The translations under genes and the position numbers were made by a program. A DNA stretch of 64,000 nucleotides from Sneathiella litorea (GTDB lineage: Bacteria; Pseudomonadota; Alphaproteobacteria; Sneathiellales; Sneathiellaceae). Where the stretch lies: assembly GCF_009882915.1 (NCBI RefSeq), contig NZ_WTUW01000002.1, forward strand, positions 806,309 through 870,308, in the 5' to 3' direction. The notes beneath the pieces are model-generated. The model was given only the letters and a program-made list of their open reading frames with translations, was not told the DNA's origin and did not search any database. Of the stretch, positions 26,301-36,040 are shown piece by piece (positions within the stretch are counted from its first letter, which is position 1; every line of letters starts with the position of its first letter).

Positions 26301-26377
26301 TGGTCGGGCAGGCCGGATTTGAACCGACGACCCCTTCACCCCCAGTGAAGTGCGCTACCAGGCTGCGCTACTGCCCG
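26301..26377 (-). tRNA. tRNA-Pro (anticodon GGG)
   Basis: 77 nt on the minus strand. Acceptor stem CGGGCAG/CTGCCCG, discriminator A and an encoded CCA (26301-26303). D-arm region GCGCAGCCTGGTAGCGC, anticodon stem CTTCA/TGAAG with loop CTGGGGG (anticodon GGG) and T arm around GTTCGAATC. The full cloverleaf is satisfied. Confidence 0.96.
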
Positions 26378-26509
26378 CCAGGTCCTGGTGACCGGGCGCA
26401 TCCGCGCCCAAGGCTGGCGCACTATACTGAGAGGCGCGCGCGATGGCAACGCCCGTTATCGCGTCAAACCCACTTTTTTTCCGTCTGCAAAAAATCCCTG
26501 TCCGCCCGC

Positions 26510-26962
26510 TCAGGCGAGCATCTCTTTCAGCTCTTTCAGGTCGCTCAGAACGCGCCTTAGCTGCGTCTTTGCTTCCCCGGAAAGAGGATCGCTCCCGCCA
26601 GTGTCGCCGTCGCCTTCCGTCTGGGAGAGCGCCGGGTTCCCCTCCGCCCGTGCAGCGGAGACCATGGCGTCCACATTATCGATGCGGCCGCCCTGCTCCT
26701 TCAGGAGTTTCTGCGCCCCGCGAATCGTGAAGCCATGCTTGTAGAGAAGATCGCGGATGCCGCGGATCAGCTCCACATCGGAGGGACGGTAGTAGCGCCG
26801 CCCGCCACCGCGCTTTAAGGGTTTGACGACCTTGAACTTCGTCTCCCAGAAGCGCAGGACATGCTGTGGAACATCCAGCTCCGTCGAGACTTCGCTGATG
26901 GTACGGAACGCGTCCGGCGATTTTTGCAGTTTCTGTGCCTCTCTCGCCACCTTATGCGCCAC
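26510..26962 (-). CDS. MerR family transcriptional regulator
   Basis: 150 residues with an N-terminal MerR helix-turn-helix ([25 protein letters not shown], about 19-43) and wing ([37 protein letters not shown]). The C-terminal part is short and Ser/Glu-rich with no metal-binding cysteines. A MerR gene directly after ihfA is a standard alphaproteobacterial arrangement; the target is unknown. It overlaps the ihfA end by 11 bp. tRNA-Pro follows after about 130 bp. Confidence 0.9.
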   Translation of the reverse strand: MAHKVAREAQKLQKSPDAFRTISEVSTELDVPQHVLRFWETKFKVVKPLKRGGGRRYYRPSDVELIRGIRDLLYKHGFTIRGAQKLLKEQGGRIDNVDAMVSAARAEGNPALSQTEGDGDTGGSDPLSGEAKTQLRRVLSDLKELKEMLA

Positions 26963-27257
26963 CGTTGCCCTTGTTGATCTTGTCCTTCAGGACATGGGAC
27001 GCGCGAAAGACGAGAACACGGCGCGGATTAATCGGTACTTCCTCCCCGGTTTTCGGGTTGCGGCCGACCCGGCCGGTTTTCTGCCGGACCTGAAGACTGC
27101 CAAAAGAAGAAATCTTTACTGTTTCGCCGGCGACAAGCCGATCTGAAATTTCCGACAGAACAGCCTCAACATGATCCGCGGATTCATTCCGCGACAAGCC
27201 AACCTGCTGATAAACTGCTTCTGCCAAATTTGCTCTGGTTAATGTATTTTTTGTCAT
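26952..27257 (-). CDS. ihfA: Integration host factor alpha subunit
   Basis: 101 residues from the ATG at 27257 ([26 protein letters not shown]). The DNA-bending arm [24 protein letters not shown] is intact, as is [12 protein letters not shown]. It works as a heterodimer with IhfB, which is not in the window. Last step of the fabH-ihfA-merR region; the gap to fabH is about 190 bp. Confidence 0.95.
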   Translation of the reverse strand: MTKNTLTRANLAEAVYQQVGLSRNESADHVEAVLSEISDRLVAGETVKISSFGSLQVRQKTGRVGRNPKTGEEVPINPRRVLVFRASHVLKDKINKGNGGA

Positions 27258-27444
27258 GATATCACCCCGTTGGACCATATAGGATTATCAAAGCGGAGAG
27301 CCTCGTCAATCATAAAGGTGCAATTTTCGACTGCTACCCGCCGAAAAGTCCGTTTTTTGGCAAAAAAGAGCGATAACTGTTTGAAATTGATCGCGGATTT
27401 GATGGTATACGGATGCCCGGCAGGAAAAAGAGATTCGCGAGACT

Positions 27445-28416
27445 TTACCAGCGGACCAGTGCCGACCCCCAGGTAAACCCGCCGCCCATGGCCTCCAGCA
27501 GCAGGAGCTGGCCGCGCTTGATCCGGCCATCCCGGACAGCCTCATCCAGCGCGAGCGGTACAGACGCCGCAGAAGTATTCCCGTGTTTATCAACAGTTAG
27601 GACGACTTTCTCAGGGTCGAGTTTAAGCTTTCGCCCCGTTCCGTCAATGATCCGCTTGTTCGCCTGATGCGGCACCAGCCAGTCAATATCGTCGGTCGTC
27701 AGGCCCGTTGCCTCCATCGCCTCATGCACAACACTTGCGAGGTTATTAACCGCATGGCGGAAAACCTCCCGCCCCTCCATCCGGAGGTAACCGGTCGTCT
27801 GGGTCGAGGATGGACCACCATCCACATAGAGAAGATCGTGTTTCCCGCCGTCCGAATGCAGGTGGCTGGTAAGGATGCCGCGATCATCGGAGGTGCCCTC
27901 ACCTTCCTCCGCCTCGAGTATAATGGCGCCTGCACCATCAGCAAAGAGAACGCAGGTTGTCCGGTCTTCCCAGTCGAGAATGCGCGAGAAGGTCTCTGCG
28001 CCAATGACCAGCGCGCGGTTCACCTGGCCAGATTTCACGAAATTGTCCGCCGTCGCCAGCGCGTAGAGAAACCCTGTACAGACCGCCTGGATGTCGAAGG
28101 CAAATCCCTGCGTCATGCCAAGTTTCTTCTGCACCACCGTTGCGGTCGCGGGGAAAGTCTCATCCGGCGTCGCCGTGGCAAGAACAATCAGGTCAATGTC
28201 ATCTGGTTTCAGCCCCGCCATGTCGAGCGCCGCCTTCGCCGCGTGAGTAGCCAGATCGGAGGTTAGTTCATCGTCCGCCGCGATATGCCGCTGCTTGATA
28301 CCGGAACGGGCAACAATCCACTCGTCAGAAGTGTCAACTATCTTCGCGAGTTCTGCATTCGTAAGAATACGCTTTGGAAGGTAAGATCCGGTGGCAGTAA
28401 TAGCTGAGCGGCGCAT
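27445..28416 (-). CDS. fabH: Beta-ketoacyl-ACP synthase III
   Basis: Starts fatty-acid synthesis by condensing acetyl-CoA with malonyl-ACP. 323 residues with the Cys-His-Asn triad: Cys in [12 protein letters not shown], His in [11 protein letters not shown] and Asn in [15 protein letters not shown]. The N-terminal [15 protein letters not shown] is typical. It follows plsX after 12 bp in the conserved rpmF-plsX-fabH operon. Confidence 0.97.
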   Translation of the reverse strand: MRRSAITATGSYLPKRILTNAELAKIVDTSDEWIVARSGIKQRHIAADDELTSDLATHAAKAALDMAGLKPDDIDLIVLATATPDETFPATATVVQKKLGMTQGFAFDIQAVCTGFLYALATADNFVKSGQVNRALVIGAETFSRILDWEDRTTCVLFADGAGAIILEAEEGEGTSDDRGILTSHLHSDGGKHDLLYVDGGPSSTQTTGYLRMEGREVFRHAVNNLASVVHEAMEATGLTTDDIDWLVPHQANKRIIDGTGRKLKLDPEKVVLTVDKHGNTSAASVPLALDEAVRDGRIKRGQLLLLEAMGGGFTWGSALVRW

Positions 28417-28428
28417 TTTTTTCCTGTT

Positions 28429-29577
28429 CTATCCGGCATCTTCAACGGTGCTGGAGGCTTTTTCTGTAGTCTTGATAGGCCGGGATGCCGATGCGACAGT
28501 GTCCTGCTGCTTTTCGTCATCTTCATTAGTCGCGGTTGTATTATTACTCATTTTCGCGGCCATATCAAAGGTCTCGAAATTATTGCGCATTTTATCGATC
28601 ATGTCATCGGAAACCATCTCGATCGCCACACCAATTGCGTTGGAAAAGCCCATCGCATCGGTGCCACCATGACTTTTCACGCAAAGACCATTGAGGCCGA
28701 GTAACACGCCGCCGTTGTAAAGGCGCGGATCCAGCCGTTCCTTCAGGACATTCAGGCCGCCGCGGGAGAGGATATAGCCAATTCGGGAAATCAGGGAGCT
28801 TTTAAACCCGGCGCGCAGGAAGTCGGTAAAGAGCCGCACAACGCCTTCCGCGGTTTTCAGCGCCACATTGCCGGTAAATCCATCGGTCACGATCACATCA
28901 ACCACGCCACGTGTAATATCATCACCCTCGACAAAGCCGGTATATTCAAAAGGCGGATTTTCAATGGAACGAAGCCGGTCTCCCGCCTCCTTGATGGTGT
29001 CGTGGCCCTTGAGTTCCTCGCTCCCGACATTCAGAAGCGCGACGCGCGGTGGAACCCGTCCGAGCACGGCACGGGCAAAATCCGCCCCCATAAAGGCGAA
29101 TTGCACCAGGTTGTCCGCATCGCATTCAACATTCGCGCCGAGGTCAAGCATCACCGTCTCCCCCCGCGGGGAGGGCAATACGGAGGCAATGGCCGGGCGC
29201 TTAATTCCTGACATCATCCGAAGCGAGAATTTCGCCATCGCCATGAGCGCGCCAGTATTGCCAGCAGAGACAATCGCCCCGGCCTCGCCATCGCGCACAG
29301 AATCGATCGCAAGACGCATGCTGCTCTTGCGGCCCTTCCGGAGCGCCTGGCTCGGTTTATCTTCCGATTTGATCGCCTCATCCGTGTGGCGCAGTTCACA
29401 AACACTACGCACACCGGGATAAGCCTTTAACAGCGGTTCAAGTCGTGGCTGATCCCCAAACACCAGAAATCGTGCTTTGGGATACTGAATACGGATAATA
29501 TCGATGCCCTTAATAACAATGTCAGGAGCGTCATCTCCCCCCATCGCATCAAGAGCAATGACAATACTATCAGGCAT
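28429..29577 (-). CDS. plsX: Phosphate acyltransferase
   Basis: Makes acyl-phosphate from acyl-ACP for phospholipid synthesis. 382 residues: IALDAMGGDDAPDIVIKG at the N-terminus, SAGNTGALMAMAKF and GLNGLCVKSHGGTDAMGFSNAI. The C-terminal 35 residues are a Ser/Thr/Glu-rich tail beyond the usual end. It lies between rpmF (42 bp) and fabH (12 bp). Confidence 0.97.
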   Translation of the reverse strand: MPDSIVIALDAMGGDDAPDIVIKGIDIIRIQYPKARFLVFGDQPRLEPLLKAYPGVRSVCELRHTDEAIKSEDKPSQALRKGRKSSMRLAIDSVRDGEAGAIVSAGNTGALMAMAKFSLRMMSGIKRPAIASVLPSPRGETVMLDLGANVECDADNLVQFAFMGADFARAVLGRVPPRVALLNVGSEELKGHDTIKEAGDRLRSIENPPFEYTGFVEGDDITRGVVDVIVTDGFTGNVALKTAEGVVRLFTDFLRAGFKSSLISRIGYILSRGGLNVLKERLDPRLYNGGVLLGLNGLCVKSHGGTDAMGFSNAIGVAIEMVSDDMIDKMRNNFETFDMAAKMSNNTTATNEDDEKQQDTVASASRPIKTTEKASSTVEDAG

Positions 29578-29619
29578 ATTTTTTTCCGGCCACGGCCATC
29601 CTAATCAGCAAAATGCCGA

Positions 29620-29805
29620 TTAGAGGATGTCGCTTGTTTCCAGAATTTCGCGGTCGCCATAATGGCCGCACTCACCGCAAATATGGTGGGAGCGTTTCAT
29701 TTCACCGCAATTGGGGCATTCCTGCGCCTGCGTGCCGACAAGCGCGTCATGGGCCCGGCGCATGTTGCGCTTGGATTTGGTGGTCTTTCTCTTTGGTACT
29801 GCCAT
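29620..29805 (-). CDS. rpmF: 50S ribosomal protein L32
   Basis: 61 residues. Start [23 protein letters not shown] zinc-ribbon-like set [20 protein letters not shown] is complete (C-x2-C and C-x2-C), so this is the zinc-binding form. Usual position upstream of plsX. Confidence 0.97.
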   Translation of the reverse strand: MAVPKRKTTKSKRNMRRAHDALVGTQAQECPNCGEMKRSHHICGECGHYGDREILETSDIL

Positions 29806-29888
29806 TTTTCCAGTCTCTCACTTCAGATGCCCTTCGCCAGGGCGACATTATAAATTACATCGATATGAGATAGCGTTATGCCTTCATA

Positions 29889-30449
29889 TCACTTCTTACT
29901 CATCAAGTCCTTCAAATTTGCAAAGGGCTGGTGCGTCCCTTGCTCCTTCTTGACCTGATCCATGTCTATTTCCTCGTCCGCCTCAGCCAACTCCGGCAGG
30001 TCCGCCCGCCGCGGATAAGGCTCCAGTGCCAGCGCAATCTGCTCTGTTATCATGGCCAGCAGATCAATCCGCCCTCCCACGACCAACTCCGGCAGGTCCG
30101 GTTCTTCCAGCCCGACAACCTTGTCCAGATCCTCAACTTCGAGATCTTCTGGATCAAAGGTGTAGAACACCGTAAATTCTTCGTCAATCGCCTGCTTCAC
30201 CGGTTCCAGCGACACAACGCAAGCCTGAACCGCTTCCGCCCGCAGCCTTCCCGACAGGGCAATCTGGCCATTTGCACTCTTGCGAACCAGCGATCCGCGC
30301 GCCTGGACATCTTCAACCCCCAGAATACCAAGCGATTCAGCAACCGCCTCACATTCCGCCGCCGTCGCCTTAATATCAAAATTCACGGACTCCCGCCCGA
30401 GACGCTCGACATTGATCAACCGAGCGGTTCCACCCCCGGTATCCTTCAT
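29889..30449 (-). CDS. DUF177 (YceD) family protein
   Basis: 186 residues from the ATG at 30449 (AAGGAAA upstream). Blocks EDVQARGSLVRKSANGQIALSGRLRAEAVQACVVSLEPV and EEFTVFYTF are diagnostic for DUF177; the paired cysteines of some relatives are reduced to one. YceD/Rnd-like members are linked to 23S rRNA accumulation in plants and bacteria; direct activity is unproven. The gene precedes rpmF, the normal alphaproteobacterial order. Confidence 0.9.
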   Translation of the reverse strand: MKDTGGGTARLINVERLGRESVNFDIKATAAECEAVAESLGILGVEDVQARGSLVRKSANGQIALSGRLRAEAVQACVVSLEPVKQAIDEEFTVFYTFDPEDLEVEDLDKVVGLEEPDLPELVVGGRIDLLAMITEQIALALEPYPRRADLPELAEADEEIDMDQVKKEQGTHQPFANLKDLMSKK

Positions 30450-30526
30450 TGCGACATTTCCTTCTAAATTCAGCCCAAGCACAACCTACCGGCGTCATTC
30501 CGTCGGGTATGCGATTCGAAGGCGCG

Positions 30527-30555
30527 AAAATACTGTTTTCGATGCGCGGGGTCAA
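30527..30555 (-). promoter_or_regulatory. Predicted promoter of the DUF177-rpmF-plsX-fabH operon
   Basis: TTGACC (30550-30555) and TATTTT (30527-30532) on the minus strand, 17-bp spacer. About 80 bp before the DUF177 start. Confidence 0.5.
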
Positions 30556-30631
30556 CGGATTTTGTCATTTCCCGAAAATGGCCTTTCCCATCACGCCAAA
30601 CAAGGGGGAAATTATCGGTTTTCTGCGCCAA

Positions 30632-31177
30632 TCAGTTCCCGGTGAACGGGCCGAAATCAGCCTTTCCTGCCATCAGGTTATCAATCCCCTGCCCGGCCAG
30701 CCGTTTATCTGCTTCCTCCACATAGCGCGCGAGGATCGCGACAGCCTCTTCCGGCACATCTTCAACGGTGCCGTAATGGTTCCGTTTCAGTGCCTCCTGC
30801 AATGATTCCGTCTCCTCGCCGTTGAGCGCGGCGTCATAGGCGGCAACGCGACCGTAAAAGGCTTTCGCCATTTTCTTGATATGCTTGCCGACACTCAAAT
30901 CGCCAATACCGATTTCGCGCAAACTCTGATCCATATCCGCGAACATCTCATCAAACAGCGTTTGCGAGAGCTTTTGCGCGCGTTCCCCCCCTTCCTTCAA
31001 CTGACGCATAATCAGGAAGGCATGCAGGGAGACCATCTCGAAACGGCCATCCACCGTATCGGGAACCGCCGCCGCCTCATAGAAAGCCGGATTACGCGAC
31101 TGGCGAACGATTTCCGCATAAAGCTCCGCTGCCGGACGTTCCAGCGGATTGCGGCGAAAGAAATTTGTTAGACCCAC
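30632..31177 (-). CDS. Ubiquinol-cytochrome c chaperone family protein (CBP3/UQCC1-like)
   Basis: 181 residues. The core matches the mitochondrial Cbp3/UQCC1 family: LYAEIVRQSRNPAFYEAAAVPDTVDGRFEMVSLHAFLIMRQL, FDEMFADMDQSLREIGIGDLSVGKHIKKMAKAFYGR. In mitochondria these proteins assist cytochrome b assembly; a like role for the bc1 complex is assumed in alphaproteobacteria. Located between bamE-like (divergent) and the DUF177 operon, a standard alphaproteobacterial order. Confidence 0.9.
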   Translation of the reverse strand: MGLTNFFRRNPLERPAAELYAEIVRQSRNPAFYEAAAVPDTVDGRFEMVSLHAFLIMRQLKEGGERAQKLSQTLFDEMFADMDQSLREIGIGDLSVGKHIKKMAKAFYGRVAAYDAALNGEETESLQEALKRNHYGTVEDVPEEAVAILARYVEEADKRLAGQGIDNLMAGKADFGPFTGN

Positions 31178-31247
31178 GCGGTTACTCCCGCTAACTCGTC
31201 ACGAAACCGCTTTTTCATGAACAAAAGCGTCGTGCCCTCAAGAAAAT

Positions 31248-31268
31248 TTGACATTTGCCGACCGGCAA
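31248..31268 (+). promoter_or_regulatory. -35 element with adjacent palindrome upstream of the BamE-like gene
   Basis: TTGACA (31248-31253) followed directly by the perfect inverted repeat TTGCCG-AC-CGGCAA (31255-31268). The repeat would fill the promoter spacer, the classic place for a repressor. The -10 (CATTTA at 17 bp) is weak, so the promoter itself is uncertain. Confidence 0.4.
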
Positions 31269-31340
31269 GCCATTTATTATCTCTGAGTTACGCATTTCAC
31301 GGCGTTTAGTCAACTGAAAGGCGCGCCGGAGCAAGGAACC

Positions 31341-31793
31341 ATGAAACTACTGAAGACCGGGCTTTCCATCGCTGTTCTCGCCGTCGTGCTTACGGCCTGT
31401 GAACCGATCAAGACGAACCAGGGATATCGCCTGGATCCTGAGCAACTCGCCCAGATCGAAGCGGGCGTTACCAACAAGGATGCCGTGCAGGCAATCATGG
31501 GCTCCCCTTCCAGCATCGCAACCTTCCAGACCGAGGGAGATGCCTGGTATTACATCAGCAGCAAGACGGAACATTTGGCCTTTCTGGCGAAGGAAGTCAC
31601 CGAACGCGATATCGTCATCGTCAAATTCGATATCAATGACGTTGTGGCCGAGGTGCAAGACCTCAGTAAGGAAGACGGCAAGGAAATTGCGATTGTCCAA
31701 CGGGAAACCCCGACGGGCGGGCGCGAACTCGGCCTTCTGGAACAGCTTTTCGGCAACCTGGGCCGCTTCAACAGCGCCAGCCAAGAGCAGTAG
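31341..31793 (+). CDS. bamE: BamE/SmpA-like outer-membrane assembly lipoprotein
   Basis: 150 residues. Lipobox LTAC (Cys about residue 19) then YRLDPEQLAQIEAGVTNKDAVQAIMGSPSS and WYYISSKTEHLAFL, the BamE/OmlA fold. It supports the BAM complex that inserts outer-membrane beta-barrels. Monocistronic, with a strong terminator. The alphaproteobacterial form is longer than E. coli BamE. Confidence 0.9.
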   Translation: MKLLKTGLSIAVLAVVLTACEPIKTNQGYRLDPEQLAQIEAGVTNKDAVQAIMGSPSSIATFQTEGDAWYYISSKTEHLAFLAKEVTERDIVIVKFDINDVVAEVQDLSKEDGKEIAIVQRETPTGGRELGLLEQLFGNLGRFNSASQEQ

Positions 31794-31818
31794 ACTTCGC
31801 ACCGCTTTTATACGCACT

Positions 31819-31849
31819 AAAAAACCCCCGGCCAAAACCGGGGGTTTTT
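31819..31849. terminator. Bidirectional terminator between bamE and hppA
   Basis: Stem AAAAACCCCCGG / CCGGGGGTTTTT with a short loop and A/T runs at both ends, placed between two convergent genes. Confidence 0.9.
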
Positions 31850-31872
31850 CTTTGGGCTTGCGATACTGTGGC

Positions 31873-33978
31873 TTAATGCGCGAGAACCGCCAGCAATAAA
31901 AGCGCAATGATGTTGGTGATCTTGATCATCGGATTGACGGCAGGTCCGGCTGTATCCTTGTACGGATCACCAACCGTATCACCAGTTACCGCCGCCGCAT
32001 GGGCATCGGTACCCTTGCCGCCATGGTGGCCATCCTCAATATACTTCTTGGCATTATCCCAGGCACCGCCCCCTGCCGTCATGGAAACAGCAACAAACAG
32101 GCCAGTAACAATCACGCCCAGGAGCATTGCGCCGACGGTGGCAAAGGCCGCTGATTTATCGGCAATTCCCATAATCACAAAAAAGACGACAATCGGCGCC
32201 AGAAGCGGCAGCAGTGACGGAATGATCATTTCCTTGATCGCCGCCCGGGTCAACATATCCACGGCGCGCCCGTAATCGGGCTTACCGGTGCCTTCCATAA
32301 TGCCGGGAATCTCCTTGAACTGTCGCCGTACTTCCCGAACGACGGACCCCGCTGCCCGGCCTACAGCCATCATGCCCATGGCACCAAACAGATACGGCAA
32401 CAGACCCCCCAGAATCAGCCCAACGACGATGTAGGGGTTTTTCAGGCTAAAATCGAGGGTGACACCCTGGAAATAACTGAATTGTTCCGCCGTTGCATTG
32501 GTGATGAAGAACTGCAAATCCTCCGTATAGGCGGCAAACAGCACCAGCGCGCCGAGACCGGCGGAGCCAATGGCATAGCCCTTGGTCACGGCTTTGGTCG
32601 TGTTGCCAACGGCGTCCAGAGCATCAGTGGTTTTACGCACTTCTTCATCCATATCCGCCATTTCCGCGATACCACCGGCGTTATCCGTAACCGGGCCATA
32701 AGCGTCCAGCGCTACAATCATGCCCGCGAGCGCCAACATGGTCGTCACGGCAATGGCAATCCCGAACAGCGCCGCAAAATTATAGGAGACAATAATACCG
32801 GCAACGATAATGATCGCCGGGACAGCCGTTGCCTCCATCGAGACAGCAAGACCCTGGATCACATTCGTTCCATGGCCGGTTTCCGATGCCGCGGCAATGC
32901 TGCGAACAGGACGGTATTCGGTCGAGGTGTAGTATTCCGTAATCCAGATCAGGAGGCCGGTAACGACGAGGCCTACCAAGCCGCAGAAAAACAGGCTCAT
33001 GCCCGTGAAACTCTTGTCACCGATCGTATAGACTATATCTATGCCGACAGTGAACTGGGTAATCGGCCAGAGCGCAATGGCCGACAGGATCGTGGTTACA
33101 ATAAACCCCTTGTAGAGCGCGCCCATGATGTTGTTGCTTGCCCCCAGCCTGACAAAGAATGTGCCGATGATAGAGGTAATGATGCAGACGCCGCCAATCA
33201 TCAGCGGATAAGCCATCATGACCGCATCGCCCGCGAAATAAATCGACGCGAGAACCATGGTCGCGACCACGGTCACGGCATAGGTTTCGAACAGGTCCGC
33301 AGCCATACCGGCGCAGTCCCCCACATTATCGCCCACATTATCGGCGATCACCGCCGGGTTGCGCGGATCATCTTCAGGAATGCCGGCTTCCACCTTACCG
33401 ACAAGGTCAGCACCCACGTCGGCGCCCTTGGTAAAGATACCACCGCCGAGACGAGCAAAAATGGAGATCAGCGAGGCACCGAGGCTGAGTGCAACCAGAC
33501 TGTCAATCAGTCCGCGACCCTCGACCCCCGAGCCCATCAGATAGGCATAATATCCGGCCACCGCGAGAAGTGCGAGGCCAACAACAAGAAGACCGGTCAC
33601 TGCGCCGGCCATGAAGGAAACATGGAGACCTTCTTTCAGGCTTTTTGAGGCGGCGGCAGCTGTGCGGACATTGGCCCGTACTGACACATTCATGCCAATA
33701 AACCCGGCCGCGCCGGAGAGAATGGCGCCAATCGCAAAGCCGACTGCAACGTTAAGATCCATCAGGAAGAACAGAATGAAAAAGATAACAACCCCGACGA
33801 GACCAATCGTCAAATACTGCCGGTTCAGATAGGCTGACGCGCCCTCCTGGATGGCGGCAGCGATCTGCTGCATCTTTTCCGTCCCGGCATCATGTCCAAT
33901 GACCAACCTCGAAGCATAAGCGCCGTAGCATAAGGCTAACAGGCCGCAGATAATCGGTATCCATAATTCTACTGACAT
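31873..33978 (-). CDS. hppA: Membrane-bound proton-translocating pyrophosphatase, K+-independent type
   Basis: 701 residues, about 16 membrane helices. Couples PPi hydrolysis to H+ export into the periplasm or vesicles. Key motifs: [47 protein letters not shown] (cut here in meaning: the DVGADLVGK and DNVGDNVGD substrate motifs), and [10 protein letters not shown], where lysine instead of alanine marks the K+-independent class. It is divergent from the soluble pyrophosphatase gene, 268 bp away. Confidence 0.97.
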   Translation of the reverse strand: MSVELWIPIICGLLALCYGAYASRLVIGHDAGTEKMQQIAAAIQEGASAYLNRQYLTIGLVGVVIFFILFFLMDLNVAVGFAIGAILSGAAGFIGMNVSVRANVRTAAAASKSLKEGLHVSFMAGAVTGLLVVGLALLAVAGYYAYLMGSGVEGRGLIDSLVALSLGASLISIFARLGGGIFTKGADVGADLVGKVEAGIPEDDPRNPAVIADNVGDNVGDCAGMAADLFETYAVTVVATMVLASIYFAGDAVMMAYPLMIGGVCIITSIIGTFFVRLGASNNIMGALYKGFIVTTILSAIALWPITQFTVGIDIVYTIGDKSFTGMSLFFCGLVGLVVTGLLIWITEYYTSTEYRPVRSIAAASETGHGTNVIQGLAVSMEATAVPAIIIVAGIIVSYNFAALFGIAIAVTTMLALAGMIVALDAYGPVTDNAGGIAEMADMDEEVRKTTDALDAVGNTTKAVTKGYAIGSAGLGALVLFAAYTEDLQFFITNATAEQFSYFQGVTLDFSLKNPYIVVGLILGGLLPYLFGAMGMMAVGRAAGSVVREVRRQFKEIPGIMEGTGKPDYGRAVDMLTRAAIKEMIIPSLLPLLAPIVVFFVIMGIADKSAAFATVGAMLLGVIVTGLFVAVSMTAGGGAWDNAKKYIEDGHHGGKGTDAHAAAVTGDTVGDPYKDTAGPAVNPMIKITNIIALLLLAVLAH

Positions 33979-34246
33979 ACTTTCGTCCCCATCAATGTTA
34001 CAAGTTGGCCGTTAACGGGCCATACGTTTTTTGTTAATTGTCGTGCGAAGTTTCCCCCTCTGTGTGGAACCATGCATACTCAAGCAATGGTCGAATTGTA
34101 GAATGCCAGATTACCTTATTTTGCGCAAGGATTTGGGATATCTAATTTAGCATGTTCTTTTCTAACGATTTTTTTTGATTAGCCGGTGGAAAATTCTTTT
34201 GGAACATGCTATCGCAGCGCCAGTATTTTCCTGGAGACAAAGAGTC

Positions 34247-34762
34247 ATGGATCTTTCAAAAATTCCGGCGGGCGTAGCTGCACCGTGGGACGTAAATGTT
34301 GTGATTGAAATTCCCCTTGGCGGTGTCCCCGTCAAATACGAGGTGGATAAGGAAAGCGGCGCGATGTTCGTTGATCGCTTCCTGCATACGGCAATGTTTT
34401 ACCCTTGCAACTACGGCTTCATACCGCAGACCCTCGCTGACGATGGCGATCCGGTAGATGTCCTGGTGGCGGGGCCGATACCGGTTATTCCCGGTGCCGT
34501 CATCCGCGCCCGCCCGGTTGGCGTGCTGATTATGGAGGACGAGGCCGGTCAGGATGAAAAAATCCTCAGCGTGCCGGTGGATGAGCTTCACCCCTATTAT
34601 TCCAATATCAGCAACTATACTGACCTGCGTGGTATCCTTCTCGACCAGATCTCCCATTTCTTCGAGCATTACAAGGATCTGGAAGATAACAAATGGGTCC
34701 GCATCAAGCGCTGGGGCGATGCTGAGGAAGCCGCGGAGATGATCCGCAAGTCCCTCGTCTGA
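34247..34762 (+). CDS. ppa: Soluble inorganic pyrophosphatase (family I)
   Basis: 171 residues from the ATG at 34247. Active-site landmarks of family I: VVIEIPLGGVPVKYEVDKESG, FYPCNYGFIPQTLADDGDPVDVLV (the D-G-D-P-x-D-V-L-V metal site) and KILSVPVDELHP. Hydrolyses cytoplasmic PPi. Its divergent neighbour is the membrane pyrophosphatase, so PPi hydrolysis can be either energy-conserving or dissipative. Confidence 0.97.
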   Translation: MDLSKIPAGVAAPWDVNVVIEIPLGGVPVKYEVDKESGAMFVDRFLHTAMFYPCNYGFIPQTLADDGDPVDVLVAGPIPVIPGAVIRARPVGVLIMEDEAGQDEKILSVPVDELHPYYSNISNYTDLRGILLDQISHFFEHYKDLEDNKWVRIKRWGDAEEAAEMIRKSLV

Positions 34763-34780
34763 TTTCAGGCTGTTATGAGC

Positions 34781-34805
34781 AAGGCGGGCATGTCCCGCCT
34801 TTTTC
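34781..34805 (+). terminator. Terminator after ppa
   Basis: AAGGCGGG, loop CATGT, CCCGCCTT, then TTTT. It also overlaps the stop of the converging MFS gene. Confidence 0.85.
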
Positions 34806-36001
34806 TATTCCGCGGGCAGCTGCCGGCGATGGCCGCGCATGCTCCAGAGGGCGAGCAGGATAACAAAGGCCAGCAGCGGCAATGCGCCGAAATTGACCAC
34901 ATCCCAACCGAAGCGTTCCTGTAGTTGGCCACTCATCAGCGAGGCGGTCGCCACGGTGCCGAACACCAGAAAATCATTTAAGCCCTGGACCTTCGCGGTT
35001 TCCGATGGACGGTAGGTTGTCGCCACCAGCGTTGTCCCGCCGATGAACATGAAGTTCCATGACAGGCCGAGCAGGACCAGCGCAATATAGAAGTTCGCAA
35101 GCTCCAGCCCCATCAGGGAGACCGTCACGCTCGCAAGTCCCAGCAAGCCGCCGAGGATAATGATCTTGTATTCCCCATAGCGCGAAATAAGTGAGCCGGT
35201 AAAAAAGCTCGGGCCGAACATGGCGACCACATGCCAGCTGATGACATTGAAGGAGTCGCTCGGTGCATGGCCACAGCCAACCATGGCAAGCGGCGTCGCC
35301 GTCATCACCAGGCTCATCACGCCGTAGCCAATCATGGCACTCAGCACAGCGACAATGAAGGTTGGCTGCCTGACAATCTCGGATAAGGGGCGCTGACCCG
35401 ATTCATTGTCCGGGATAACCATTTTCGGGATTTTGACAAAGCTGAGGAACAGGAGCGCGAGAACGCCCAGTATGATGATCGACAGATAGGAGCCCATATA
35501 CATGAAGGGCGCGAAGATATCCTTGCTGTGGCTCGCGATCTGCGGGCCGAGAAAGCCCGCGATCACCCCGCCGGCCAAGACATAGGAAACCGCCTTGCTG
35601 CGGTTCTTGTTTCCTGCGATATCGATGGCGGCAAAGCGGTAATAGTTCCCGAAAGCCGTTGACATGCCGACAAAGATGGCGCCGAAAGCGAATAGCCAAA
35701 AATTACCGATCCAGATTGCATAACTGCAGATCGTGGCGCCGGTCATGCCGATCGTCACACCAAAGAGAAAGCCCGGCTTTCGCCCAACCCGCCGCATGAA
35801 GAAGGAGGCGGGAATGGTGGCAAGCGCCGTTCCCGTGACAACCGCCGTCACCGGCAGCGTTGCCAGTGATTTGTCGTCGCCGAGCAGAACGAGACTGGCG
35901 AGAGCCGCTGAGGAAATCATGATGGAGGTCGTGCTGTTCAACAGCGCCTGACAACCGGACATCAATAGAATACTTAACTTGGTCCGGCGATCCATGATCA
36001 C
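34805..36001 (-). CDS. MFS transporter
   Basis: 398 residues with about 12 hydrophobic helices and the MFS loop-2/3 signature FFMRRVGRKPGFLFG. Substrate unknown. It follows the DUF4865 gene after 39 bp on the same strand and is probably co-transcribed. Confidence 0.88.
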   Translation of the reverse strand: MIMDRRTKLSILLMSGCQALLNSTTSIMISSAALASLVLLGDDKSLATLPVTAVVTGTALATIPASFFMRRVGRKPGFLFGVTIGMTGATICSYAIWIGNFWLFAFGAIFVGMSTAFGNYYRFAAIDIAGNKNRSKAVSYVLAGGVIAGFLGPQIASHSKDIFAPFMYMGSYLSIIILGVLALLFLSFVKIPKMVIPDNESGQRPLSEIVRQPTFIVAVLSAMIGYGVMSLVMTATPLAMVGCGHAPSDSFNVISWHVVAMFGPSFFTGSLISRYGEYKIIILGGLLGLASVTVSLMGLELANFYIALVLLGLSWNFMFIGGTTLVATTYRPSETAKVQGLNDFLVFGTVATASLMSGQLQERFGWDVVNFGALPLLAFVILLALWSMRGHRRQLPAE

Positions 36002-36040
36002 TCCGTCCTTTTTCTTATTGTATGGAGCCTACGCCGACGA

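Noticed and set aside
24600-26301. Attachment-site repeat of the tRNA-Pro end
   Set aside because: I looked for a second copy of the tRNA 3' end to the left of the DUF2971 gene and found none by eye, so no attachment site is claimed.
32482-33648. 388-residue plus-strand reading frame
   Set aside because: Antisense shadow of hppA; charged, repeat-like translation without a domain.
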